Positions 24,466 through 32,718 of a stretch of DNA of 36,565 bases are shown piece by piece (the first letter of the stretch is position 1; the number at the start of each line of letters is the position of its first letter). The position numbers and the translations under genes are program-made. The notes under the pieces are model-generated. The model ran no database searches, was not told the origin of the DNA, and worked only from the letters and a program-made list of their open reading frames with translations. Source of the stretch: Xanthobacteraceae bacterium (GTDB taxonomy: Bacteria > Pseudomonadota > Alphaproteobacteria > Rhizobiales > Xanthobacteraceae). Where the stretch lies: contig JASHQI010000169.1 of NCBI GenBank assembly GCA_030037645.1, positions 1-36,565 on the forward strand. Direction: 5' to 3'.

Positions 24466-25539
24466 ATGCCCAACGTTCTCGTCGTTGAAGACGATCGTTT
24501 CCTGCGCCTCGTTGAGGTGGTGCTCGATCCCAACGCGAGCCACGAGCGCTACGGCGCCTTCGCCGACTTCTTTGCTCATGACGAGCCCGACTTCGACGGC
24601 TGGTGCGCCAAATTGCGCCGAAAGGCACAAAACATTTATCCTGCCGAAGTGCGACTGGTCGAAACGCAGGACGAGCTGCGCAAGAATCTCGCCGATGCGC
24701 AGGCGCTGATCGTCGAGGCGCTGTCAGTTGGCGCCGACGAACTTGCAGTGGCGTCGCAGCTCAAGGTGGTGCAGAAATACGGTGTCGACCTGCGCCACAT
24801 CGACAGCAGAGCCTGCGCCGAACGCGCCGTCGCAGTGCTGACCATCCGCCGGCGAGCCAATATCGCCTGCGCCGAGCTGGCGCTGACGTTGATGTTGATC
24901 TTGGCGCGGCGCGTCAATGAATTGCAGGGTCGCATCAGCTCGAACGCACTGGCGGCGCTCGGCTACCGCTACAAACCGTTCGATCGCCGCCACACGCCCA
25001 ACTCGAATTGGGGCCGCATACCGGGGCTGAAAATCCTTTACGGCAGCACCGTCGGCATCATAGGGCTCGGTGAAATCGGTCGCGAATTCGCCGTGCGCGC
25101 CGCGTCCTTCGGCATGCGCATGCTCTATACGCAAAGGCATCAGGCGCCCGCGGCGGTCGAGCGGCAACATCAGGTGGAATATCGACCGATGGCGAAATTG
25201 CTCGCGGAAAGCGATTGGATCGTGCCGTTCGTGCCGAGCGTGGCGGCGACACAAAACCTGATCGGTCGCGCCGAGCTTGAGCAAATGCGGCCCGGGACGC
25301 GCTTGGTCAACATCTCGCGCGCCAATGTGGTCGAGCGCGCGGCGCTCATCGACGCGCTGCGTTCCGGCCGGATCGGCGGCTTCGGTCTCGATCCACTCTA
25401 CGACACGCCGGGCCGCGACGACGACGAGTTGCTGGAGTTTCCCAATGTCGTCATGACGCCGCACATTGCCGCGCAACCGCGCTTCAACGCGCTTGACGAT
25501 CTCGACGATATGATCACGGCGCTAGCGCAGCGGATTTGA
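24466..25539 (+). CDS. D-isomer-specific 2-hydroxyacid dehydrogenase-like protein, catalytic Glu replaced
   Basis: The 357-residue protein has the two-domain fold of NAD-dependent D-2-hydroxyacid dehydrogenases. The nucleotide loop is GIIGLGEIG (197-205). The catalytic Arg is R285 (NISRANVVE) and the catalytic His is H333 (MTPHIAA). The Glu that normally pairs with the His, in the DVFxxEP motif, aligns with T314 in LDPLYDTPGRDDDEL, so the proton relay is altered unless the neighbouring D313 replaces it. The N-terminal 60 residues diverge from the family. The ATG at 24466 is preferred over 24448, which lies in repeat copy C. It may reduce or oxidise a hydroxy/keto-acid, or be a structural relative with changed activity. 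Confidence 0.8.
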   Translation: MPNVLVVEDDRFLRLVEVVLDPNASHERYGAFADFFAHDEPDFDGWCAKLRRKAQNIYPAEVRLVETQDELRKNLADAQALIVEALSVGADELAVASQLKVVQKYGVDLRHIDSRACAERAVAVLTIRRRANIACAELALTLMLILARRVNELQGRISSNALAALGYRYKPFDRRHTPNSNWGRIPGLKILYGSTVGIIGLGEIGREFAVRAASFGMRMLYTQRHQAPAAVERQHQVEYRPMAKLLAESDWIVPFVPSVAATQNLIGRAELEQMRPGTRLVNISRANVVERAALIDALRSGRIGGFGLDPLYDTPGRDDDELLEFPNVVMTPHIAAQPRFNALDDLDDMITALAQRI

Positions 25540-25568
25540 CATTCGCTGCCGAGCCGGGATGCGAATGT
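25539..25568. terminator. 8-bp hairpin after dehydrogenase-like gene
   Basis: ACATTCGC (25539-25546) and GCGAATGT (25561-25568) pair perfectly around a 14-base loop containing a possible further CC/GG pair. It begins at the stop codon and lies between two convergent genes, so a bidirectional terminator is plausible. Confidence 0.45.
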
Positions 25569-25616
25569 TGGAATAGGACCATTAGCGCACCGTTTGGCGT
25601 CAGCGTGAGGGTATAA

Positions 25617-27761
25617 TCAGCCCACGGCCTGCGCGTCGATCGGTGCCAGCGGCGCTGTCGTCTTGTGCGCGTCGCGTAACGCCTGGTCAAGCGCAGCGAG
25701 GTCATAGGGTTTCTGCAAGACCGCAAAGCCTCGCCGCACGGCATCCTGCGCGCTCGAACTATAGCCGCTGGTCAACAGCACCCCGATTCCGGGAAACCGC
25801 CGGCGGACGGTGCCGGCTAATTCAAGACCGTTCAAACCCCCGGGCATCAGGATGTCCGAGAATACAAGATCGATGCCGTCTTCACGTTCGAGCAGGTCGA
25901 GGCCGGCCTGCGCGCTACCGGCCTGCTTGACCTTGTAGCCCAACTCTTCGAGATAGGCTTTGCCGACTTCGGCGACTTCCGTGTTGTCCTCAACCAACAG
26001 CACCGTTCCAGCGGTCGGCTTGGCGCTGATCGCCGCCGCCTGCTCGCGCGCCCGCGCCGGCGTCTCCCAGGTCTGCGGCAGAAAGAACGTCACCGCCGTG
26101 CCGCGTCGCGAGCTGGTGATGGTGGCTGCCCCGCCGGATTGGCTGGCGAAGCCATAAACTTGGCTCAACCCCAGCCCCGTGCCTTTGCCGACGTCTTTGG
26201 TGGTGAAAAACGGCTCGAACACCCGCGGCAGGATGTCGGATGGAATTCCTGTTCCGGTGTCGGCGACCCTGATCGCGACGAATTCTCCATGCAAGCCTTC
26301 CTCGCCGGTCTTGCCGCGCAGAACGACGGGCTTGGCCGTGATGGTCAATGTTCCGCCCGACGGCATAGCGTCGCGCGCATTCACGGCAAGATTGAGCAGC
26401 GCGAGTTCAAGCTCGCTTGGATCCACCTTGACGAGACATGAGCGCTTGGGAACGCCGACGCGTATGTCGATGTCGCCGCGCAGCGAACGGCTGAGCATCT
26501 CCTTGATCTCCGGCAGGCGCTCGGCGAGATCGATCACGACCGGTTGCAGCGTCTGTCGTCGGGAGAAAGTCAGCAGTTGCCGTGTCAGACTCTCGCCACG
26601 CTGCGTCGCGTTGGCGATCGCATCGAGCAACTGCATCTGCTTGGCGTCGCCAATGTGCCGCCGCAGCCGTTGCACGCTGCCGCTGACGATCATCAATAGA
26701 TTATTGAAGTCGTGGGCGACGCCGCCGGTCAATTGGCCGATCGCCTGGAGCTGTTGCGCTTGGCGCAACGCGCCTTCCGCCATTTCGCGGCGATCGGCCT
26801 CGTCATAAAGGCGTTGCGTGCGCCGGAGCGCGATCCACAGCACGGAGAACAGCAGCAGCGTGGCCGGCAGTCCGAACAACAGATGACCGCCCATGGCGGC
26901 GAACCAATCGTTGCGAATTGCCGAACTGTTTGTCCCGGCCAGAGCATAGACCGGATAACCGGCGAGCTTTCTAAAGCCGATTCGACGGGAAATGCCGTCG
27001 ATCTCGGAGTTGACGGAGAACTCGCCGGTCTTCAAGCCGCGTTCGATGGCGCGGTGCAATGCGCTGTTGGGGCTGAGCCGTCGCGTGCGATGCTTGCGAA
27101 CGGGATAACGCGCAAGGAACGATCCGTCGGAGCGCACCAGTGCATAGAAGCTGCCCGGCACTCGGCCGATCAGCGAATAAAAGTCGTCGAAATAAGCCGG
27201 CCGCACGTTGACCGCGATGATGCCCCTGAACGATCCATCCGGCGAGGTCAGGCGGCGGGAAAGATCGAAGAAATCATCACCTACACCGTTCAGTTTCGGC
27301 GTTCGCACCGCGCTGACATAGGTGCCGGCATCACGGTCGATTTGAACCTTGAAATAATTGCGATCGGCGAAGTTGGCATCGACCGGCACCACGGCGAGTT
27401 TGCTTGATGCGAGTGGCCGGCCGTCACTGCCAATAATCATGATGGATTGCAGTTGCGGCATCACCCCGGAGATGCGTTGCAACCGCGGATGGAGCGTCGC
27501 CTGCACGGCGCGCATCTGATCGTCCGACATGCCGCGCACGACTTCATTGACTTCCGCGAATGTCCGATCGGCTGTCTCGAAAACTTTGAGGCCCTGCTCC
27601 TGCATCACATCGAGCGAGCGTCGGATACGTTCATCCGCTTCGGCCCGGACGTCGCCGTAGTCGTTCCAACCCGCATACACAAAGAGCGCTGCCGGCAGCA
27701 CCAACGACGCAATCATCATTAGCTGCAGCAGCCGAATTGCCGATTCTCGTTCGGTACGCAT
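25617..27761 (-). CDS. Hybrid sensor histidine kinase/response regulator with Cache-like periplasmic sensor
   Basis: The 714-residue protein has a membrane helix at about 10-30, a periplasmic Cache-type sensor domain (35-285) with the typical DRNYFKVQIDRDAGTYVSAV stretch, and a second helix at about 291-312. A short coiled coil leads to the HisKA domain with phosphoacceptor H350 (GGVAHDFNNLL), then the ATPase domain with N box NLAVNARDAM, G1 DTGTGIP and G2 GKGTGLGL, and a receiver domain with E591/D592, D636 (FSDILMPG) and K684. The ATG at 27761 places the first helix at the N-terminus, so the extension to 27884 is dropped. No cognate regulator is nearby. It lies downstream of the ThDP enzyme and could sense a small organic ligand. 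Confidence 0.9.
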   Translation of the reverse strand: MRTERESAIRLLQLMMIASLVLPAALFVYAGWNDYGDVRAEADERIRRSLDVMQEQGLKVFETADRTFAEVNEVVRGMSDDQMRAVQATLHPRLQRISGVMPQLQSIMIIGSDGRPLASSKLAVVPVDANFADRNYFKVQIDRDAGTYVSAVRTPKLNGVGDDFFDLSRRLTSPDGSFRGIIAVNVRPAYFDDFYSLIGRVPGSFYALVRSDGSFLARYPVRKHRTRRLSPNSALHRAIERGLKTGEFSVNSEIDGISRRIGFRKLAGYPVYALAGTNSSAIRNDWFAAMGGHLLFGLPATLLLFSVLWIALRRTQRLYDEADRREMAEGALRQAQQLQAIGQLTGGVAHDFNNLLMIVSGSVQRLRRHIGDAKQMQLLDAIANATQRGESLTRQLLTFSRRQTLQPVVIDLAERLPEIKEMLSRSLRGDIDIRVGVPKRSCLVKVDPSELELALLNLAVNARDAMPSGGTLTITAKPVVLRGKTGEEGLHGEFVAIRVADTGTGIPSDILPRVFEPFFTTKDVGKGTGLGLSQVYGFASQSGGAATITSSRRGTAVTFFLPQTWETPARAREQAAAISAKPTAGTVLLVEDNTEVAEVGKAYLEELGYKVKQAGSAQAGLDLLEREDGIDLVFSDILMPGGLNGLELAGTVRRRFPGIGVLLTSGYSSSAQDAVRRGFAVLQKPYDLAALDQALRDAHKTTAPLAPIDAQAVG

Positions 27762-27910
27762 GCACTGCCAATTTATCGCCGATATGGCCCGCCAACCGAC
27801 CACGCCTCTTGGGCGCGAACGAGGCGGTAAGCCAATTGTGATTGCTATGTTACGGGCGCCGGACCAGCCCGGTAGCCGCGTCAATGCGCGATATTTTAGG
27901 CACCGCGGCT

Positions 27911-29602
27911 CTATGTCACTGCCGTCGGCGCCAATGCCTCAATGTCGGTAACCACATCGATAATGACCGGGCGCTGGGCGGCAAGCGCCTGCGCCAACGC
28001 CGCGGGAAACGCTTTTGCCTGCTCGACGCGGATGCCAAGCGCCCCCATGTCCTCGGCGATGCGAGCGAAATTGACCTTGCTGAAAGTCCACAATTCGCGC
28101 GCCTTCGCGGTCTGTTGGCCGCCGTAAACCCGATCGAAGCCGCGCTTGGACTGGTTGCCGCCGCCATTGTTGTTGACGACGATGACGGCATTGATGTTCC
28201 AGCGCGCCGCCGTTTCGATCTCGGCGATGTGATACCAAAAACCGGCATCGCCGGTGAAAACGACGACCGGCCGATCCGGACAGGCGCACTTGGCGCCGAG
28301 CCCGGCCGGAAACGCCCAGCCGAGATGTCCGGCGCTGCGCATATAGCTCTGTCGCGGCGAGCTGAGATCGAACATGCCGCCCATCCACATCCCGGCGTGG
28401 CCGGTATCGACAACTACGATGGAATCCTCCGGCACGTGACCGGTGAGTTCGTAACACAGTCGCTCGGGACGAATCGGCACCGCGTCCGATTCGAGCGCGG
28501 ATCGGTATTTCTGCCGCCACTCGCTACAGATTTTCTGTGCCTGCTCCACCCATGACTTGCGTCGATCGGCTTTCGCATGATCGAGCTTTGCCAACATCGC
28601 GGCCAGCGTCACCTCGGCGTCACCGTTCACGGCAACTTCACAGGGATAGTTGCGGCCAATTGCTTCGGGATCGATATTGATCTGAATGGTCGGCGTTCCG
28701 ATTTTCGGCACCGCCCAGAAATGCGTAGTCATGCCTCCGGTCTCGGTGCCGATGTAACAGACGAGGTCGGCTGCGTTCACAACACGGTTGGCGCTTTCGC
28801 GCGAATAGGTACCGACGACGCCGACCGAGAGCGGGTGGTTGCCGGGAATCGAATCCTTGCCGTTGAGCGAGGTGGCGACCGGGATTTGCAGCGCCTCGGC
28901 AAGCGCCACGAGCTCCGACGCGGCGCCCGAGGCGCGCACGCCGCCGCCAGCGACGATGACGGGGCGCACCGAATCGTCGAGGCGGTTTAGCGCCGCGCTC
29001 ACGCTCGTGTCGTCGGGCGCCGGACGGAACGCCGGCACGCGGGAAAATTGCGGTTCGCAAAGCGGCTCCATGTCCGCCTCTTCGGCATCGAGCTGGCCCT
29101 CGTTGCCGCGAAACTGCAGATGCACCGGGCCGGGACAGCCGGTCACCGCCGCCCGGAACGCCTGGCGCACCATATCGGGAAAGCGTGCCACGTCGTCCAC
29201 CGTGGCATTGAATTTGGTCACCGGCTCGAACGCGGGCACGTCGTCGACCTCCTGATACACCTGACGGAATTTGGTCTTCGGCTCGCGCCCGCCGGTCATG
29301 GCAATCACCGGGGAATGCGCAAGCCAGGCGTCGCGCAAGCCGGCGGCGAGATTGAGCGCGCCGATCACCTGCGCCATGCAGATGCCAGGCTTGCCGGAGG
29401 CGCGGGCATAACCGTCCGCCATATAGGCCGCGGCCTTCTCGCCGTGCACGTGGAGGCGCTTGATATCGGTGCGCCGCTCCATCTCGGCGAATGTGGTGCG
29501 CAGCACCGCAGGCACATGAAAGACGTGGGTGACGCCGTAGCCCTTGAACATGTCGGCGAGGCACTGCGCCCCGGTCATTTTTCGATTGTGTCCGATTTGC
29601 AT
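27911..29602 (-). CDS. Thiamine diphosphate-dependent enzyme (acetolactate synthase/decarboxylase superfamily)
   Basis: The 563-residue protein has the three-domain layout of the pyruvate-decarboxylase/acetolactate-synthase superfamily. The cofactor-activating glutamate is E55 (VHGEKAAAYMADGYARASG). The central domain holds VIVAGGGVRASGAA, and the C-terminal domain the ThDP/Mg2+ motif GDAGFWYHIAEIETAARWN...VVNNNGGG. The active-site neighbourhood (HVPAV in place of the usual PGG) is unusual for acetolactate synthase. No small regulatory subunit is nearby, so it is unlikely to serve branched-chain amino acid synthesis. It is 88 bases downstream of a cyclase-family hydrolase on the same strand, which suggests it decarboxylates or carboligates a 2-oxo acid released by that hydrolase, for example an isatinate-like arylglyoxylate. 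Confidence 0.87.
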   Translation of the reverse strand: MQIGHNRKMTGAQCLADMFKGYGVTHVFHVPAVLRTTFAEMERRTDIKRLHVHGEKAAAYMADGYARASGKPGICMAQVIGALNLAAGLRDAWLAHSPVIAMTGGREPKTKFRQVYQEVDDVPAFEPVTKFNATVDDVARFPDMVRQAFRAAVTGCPGPVHLQFRGNEGQLDAEEADMEPLCEPQFSRVPAFRPAPDDTSVSAALNRLDDSVRPVIVAGGGVRASGAASELVALAEALQIPVATSLNGKDSIPGNHPLSVGVVGTYSRESANRVVNAADLVCYIGTETGGMTTHFWAVPKIGTPTIQINIDPEAIGRNYPCEVAVNGDAEVTLAAMLAKLDHAKADRRKSWVEQAQKICSEWRQKYRSALESDAVPIRPERLCYELTGHVPEDSIVVVDTGHAGMWMGGMFDLSSPRQSYMRSAGHLGWAFPAGLGAKCACPDRPVVVFTGDAGFWYHIAEIETAARWNINAVIVVNNNGGGNQSKRGFDRVYGGQQTAKARELWTFSKVNFARIAEDMGALGIRVEQAKAFPAALAQALAAQRPVIIDVVTDIEALAPTAVT

Positions 29603-29690
29603 TGGCTTGTGTCCTTCACGTCACCCTTTCCCAGGCAAAACGCGGCATGGTGCGCCGCTCGACGTTGCACCGCCGCTGGGAAACAGAGAT

Positions 29691-30377
29691 CTAATCCTTG
29701 AACACCGCCACGGCGCGGATCGGCGAGCCGGTGCCCTCGCGCCATTTCAACGGCAGGCCGATGAACTGGAATTCGCCCAGGCCGAGCAGAGCTTCGAGAT
29801 TGCACAGGCTCTCGATGTGCGTGAACCCGAGCTCGAGGCAGGCCTTGTGCACCAGCGAATTGACCTTGCCCTCCGGTCCGGGCCGCATCGAATCGATGCC
29901 AAAATGGACGATCCCCTGGTGCGCCAGCCATTCGGTGGCCGCGACATTTACTCCCGGATTGTCGGTCGCATAGGCGCCGGTCGGGAACGTGCGCGCGTGG
30001 TGGCCGGTGCATAGCAACACGGTGCCCTTTTTCGGAATCGGCACGCCCGCCTTGTCCACCGCCGCCTGCAGATCGCCAGGCGTAATCTCGGCGCGCGGCT
30101 TGATATGGCGCAGATCGATGCAGATGCCTTGAACGATGCAATTTTCCAGCGGGTATTTGTCGATCGGCGTGCCGCTCTTGCCAAAGTGCCGCGGCGCGTC
30201 GATGTGGGTGCCGCCGTGATCGGGCATGGAGAAGAACATCACGCTGTTGCCCTGGATATTTCCCGATTCGGCGAACGCCTCCTCGTGCGTCTTCCAGATG
30301 CCGTGGATAATGGGCGGCTGTCCGGGATATGCCGGCGTGCGATGATAGAGCTCCCGGCTCAAATCGACGATGCGCAT
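29691..30377 (-). CDS. Cyclase-family metal-dependent hydrolase (isatin hydrolase/kynurenine formamidase type)
   Basis: The 228-residue protein carries the cyclase-family metal signature HGGTHIDAPRHFG (about residues 54-66), a manganese or zinc site shared by kynurenine formamidase (KynB), isatin hydrolase and other amide-opening enzymes. VDLSRELYHRTPAYPG at the N-terminus and the late FIGLPLKWREGTGSPIRAVA are also typical. A near-perfect GGGAGGTGA lies seven bases before the ATG at 30377. The ThDP enzyme follows on the same strand, so the pair probably forms an operon, consistent with opening a cyclic amide such as isatin and then decarboxylating the 2-oxo acid. KynB is the main alternative. 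It is divergent from the MetE-like gene. Confidence 0.85.
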   Translation of the reverse strand: MRIVDLSRELYHRTPAYPGQPPIIHGIWKTHEEAFAESGNIQGNSVMFFSMPDHGGTHIDAPRHFGKSGTPIDKYPLENCIVQGICIDLRHIKPRAEITPGDLQAAVDKAGVPIPKKGTVLLCTGHHARTFPTGAYATDNPGVNVAATEWLAHQGIVHFGIDSMRPGPEGKVNSLVHKACLELGFTHIESLCNLEALLGLGEFQFIGLPLKWREGTGSPIRAVAVFKD

Positions 30378-30475
30378 TCCACGTCACCTCCCTTGCCGAT
30401 CAGGTCCCGCGCGAACACTATCGCCGGGCCACGTCCGCCACAACGCCGCGCCAAGCGCCTCAAGTGGAGCTCCGC

Positions 30476-31639
30476 ATGAAGACCTCGACCGACCGCATTC
30501 TCACGACCCACACCGGCAGCCTGCCGCGGCCGAAGCCGCTCGTCGACCTCATCCTCGGCCGGGAGAAGGGCGCAGCCGTCGAAGCAAAACAGTTCGAAGC
30601 CGAGACCGCCAAGGCGGTCGATCAGATCGTCGCGCAACAGGTCGCGGCCGGCATCGACGTTATCAACGATGGCGAGATGAGCAAGCCGTCCTATACGACC
30701 TACATCCGGCACCGCGTGACCGGAATCGAGCCGGACCCGCGCGCGGCGGAGAAGGGACGCGACATCATGATGGGTCGAGACCTGTTGGCGCATCCGGATT
30801 TCGCCGACCGGCATCGCAATTTTGCCAGCGTGCCGTTTCCAGGCTGTGTCGGCGAGCTGCGTTACAAGGACCACAGCGCGCTCGATCGCGACCTCGCCCA
30901 TCTGAAGGCCGCCGCAGCAAGATCGAAACCAACCGAAGTATTCGTGACCGCGCCGTCGCCGGGCATCCTGACGCGGTTCATCATCAACCTGCATTACCCA
31001 ACGGAGGACGCGTATGTCGCCGCCCTCGCCGACGTAATGAAGACCGAATACCGCGCCATCGTGGAAGCCGGTTTCGTGCTGCAGATTGACGCGCCCGATC
31101 TTGGCTCGGCGCGCAACAACCAGTACCGCCACCTCAGCGACGACGAATTTTGCAAGACTATTGCAGAGCGCAACATCGAGGCACTCAATGCCGCAACCGA
31201 TGGATTGCCGGCTGACCGCATGCGGCTGCACATCTGCTGGGGCAATTACGAGGGGCCGCACACCCACGACTTGCCGGTAACGAAAATCATCGACATTGCT
31301 TTTAAGGCAAAGGTGCAGGCGATCAGCATCGAAGCCGCCAATCCCCGTCATGAGCACGAGTGGGAAGATCTCAAGGCAGTCAAGATTCCAGACGACAAGA
31401 TTCTCATACCTGGAGTGATCGACTCGACGACGAATTTCGTCGAACATCCGCGGCTCGTTGCCCAGCGCATTGGCCGTTATGCCGAAGTCATCGACCGCAA
31501 GCGTTTAATCGCCGGCGTCGATTGTGGCTTCGGCACCGCGGTGCGCACCGAACCGACGGTCGCTGACTCGATCGTCTGGGCCAAGCTTGCCGCGCTCAGC
31601 GAGGGCGCCGCGATCGCCACGAAACGGCTGTGGGCATAG
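30476..31639 (+). CDS. MetE C-terminal-domain-like zinc methyltransferase-family protein
   Basis: The 387-residue protein corresponds to the C-terminal catalytic barrel of cobalamin-independent methionine synthase, without the N-terminal half of true MetE (about 750 residues). All four zinc ligands are present: H252 and C254 in LHICWGNYEG, E286 in SIEAANP and C350 in GVDCGFG. Such short proteins activate a thiol and may transfer alkyl groups from varied donors, as in epoxyalkane:coenzyme M transferase; annotation as methionine synthase would overstate the evidence. GGAG seven bases before the ATG at 30476 sets the start. It is divergent from the cyclase-family gene, and only three bases separate its stop from that of the convergent Bug receptor. 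Confidence 0.87.
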   Translation: MKTSTDRILTTHTGSLPRPKPLVDLILGREKGAAVEAKQFEAETAKAVDQIVAQQVAAGIDVINDGEMSKPSYTTYIRHRVTGIEPDPRAAEKGRDIMMGRDLLAHPDFADRHRNFASVPFPGCVGELRYKDHSALDRDLAHLKAAAARSKPTEVFVTAPSPGILTRFIINLHYPTEDAYVAALADVMKTEYRAIVEAGFVLQIDAPDLGSARNNQYRHLSDDEFCKTIAERNIEALNAATDGLPADRMRLHICWGNYEGPHTHDLPVTKIIDIAFKAKVQAISIEAANPRHEHEWEDLKAVKIPDDKILIPGVIDSTTNFVEHPRLVAQRIGRYAEVIDRKRLIAGVDCGFGTAVRTEPTVADSIVWAKLAALSEGAAIATKRLWA

Positions 31640-31642
31640 CCA

Positions 31643-32614
31643 TCACTGCGGTTTGAGTCCCGCAAACTTGACGACCTTGCCCCACTTCTCGGTTTCGGCG
31701 GCTATGAACTTGCCGAATTCGGCGGGCGACATCGTCAGCAGGGGCGCCCCTAGGTCGCTCAACCGATCCTTGAATTGGGGATCGGCCTGGATGGCAGCGA
31801 CTGCGCCCGCTAGCTTGTCGATGATTTCGGTCGGCGTGTTCTTGGGCGCCACGATGCCGTCCCAGCCGCTCGCTTCGAAGCCCGGCACCGTCTCGGCGAT
31901 CGCCGGGACATCCGGCAACTGCTCGATGCGCTTTGCCGTGGTCACCCCGAGTGGGCGCAGCTTGCCGGCCTTGAAATGTCCGATGGCCGAGGAAATACCG
32001 CCGATGCCGACCATGAGATGACCGCCGAGCAGGTCCGTCACCATTTGGTTCTCGCCGAAGTAAGGCACATGCACGACATTGATGCCGGCCCTCATCTTGA
32101 GGAGCTCGACGGCGAGATACGGCGGCGTCCCCGACGAGGGCGACCCGACATTGATCGTGCCGGGACGGGCTTTGGCGGCGGCGATCAACTCGGCAATGGT
32201 CTTGGCCTCGAACGCGGGATTTGCTTCCAGCACCAGCGGAATACGATTGACGGGAGCGACGGCCGCGGTATCGCGCACGAAATCGTACGGCAGGTGGGCG
32301 AACAGCGACGTGTTGACGGCATTCGACGACGCGGCGAAGAACAGCGTATAGCCGTCGGGCGGCGAATTGATGACCGCCTGGGCGCCCAGGTTGCCGCCGA
32401 CGCCAGGCTTGTCCTCGACGACGACCGACTGCCCCAGACGCTTGCCCAGCCATTGCGCGGTCAGGCGCGCGACGATGTCGATCTGGCCGCCGGCTGGGAA
32501 ACCGGCGATAAGACGGACTGGATGCGTCGGATAAGACTGCGACCAGGCCAAGCGTGGTAGAACGGGAGACGCTGCAGAAGCGGCTGCGAATTGCAGAAAT
32601 GTTCGGCGTTTCAT
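31643..32614 (-). CDS. Bug-family periplasmic receptor with Tat signal
   Basis: The 323-residue protein starts with a twin-arginine signal (MKRRTFLQFAAASAAS, cleavage near SQS at about 26) followed by a Bug/TctC fold with VRLIAGFPAGGQIDIVARLTAQWL in about residues 33-56, NKPG-like DKPGVGGNLGAQ, and NVGSPSSGTPPYLA. GGGGGAA five bases before the ATG at 32614 fixes the start. Ligands of this family are typically carboxylates or aromatic acids. No TctA/TctB genes are present. It is divergent from the tandem M24-fold genes, with 104 bases between, which suggests it may serve the same compound. Confidence 0.9.
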   Translation of the reverse strand: MKRRTFLQFAAASAASPVLPRLAWSQSYPTHPVRLIAGFPAGGQIDIVARLTAQWLGKRLGQSVVVEDKPGVGGNLGAQAVINSPPDGYTLFFAASSNAVNTSLFAHLPYDFVRDTAAVAPVNRIPLVLEANPAFEAKTIAELIAAAKARPGTINVGSPSSGTPPYLAVELLKMRAGINVVHVPYFGENQMVTDLLGGHLMVGIGGISSAIGHFKAGKLRPLGVTTAKRIEQLPDVPAIAETVPGFEASGWDGIVAPKNTPTEIIDKLAGAVAAIQADPQFKDRLSDLGAPLLTMSPAEFGKFIAAETEKWGKVVKFAGLKPQ

Positions 32615-32673
32615 GGCATTCCCCCGGACCGCGCCCCGACAGATGCGCGTGGACGTATCACATCAGATGGCTA

Positions 32674-32691
32674 CACTATACCAGGATAGTG
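32674..32691. promoter_or_regulatory. Inverted repeat in divergent promoter region
   Basis: CACTAT (32674-32679) and ATAGTG (32686-32691) flank a six-base spacer, forming an 18-base dyad in the 104-base region between the divergent Bug receptor and the M24-fold pair. Its size fits a dimeric regulator site, but it could be chance; no regulator gene is nearby. Confidence 0.3.
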
Positions 32692-32718
32692 GGATCGGGG
32701 TTTGCCTAAGGCGTAGCG

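Noticed and set aside
29691..30377. Naming this gene kynB
   Set aside because: The metal signature is shared by the whole cyclase family, no kynureninase or tryptophan dioxygenase gene is present, and the neighbouring ThDP enzyme fits an isatin-type pathway better.
30476..31639. Calling this gene metE
   Set aside because: It is half the length of MetE and lacks the N-terminal domain; the zinc ligands alone do not show methionine synthase activity.
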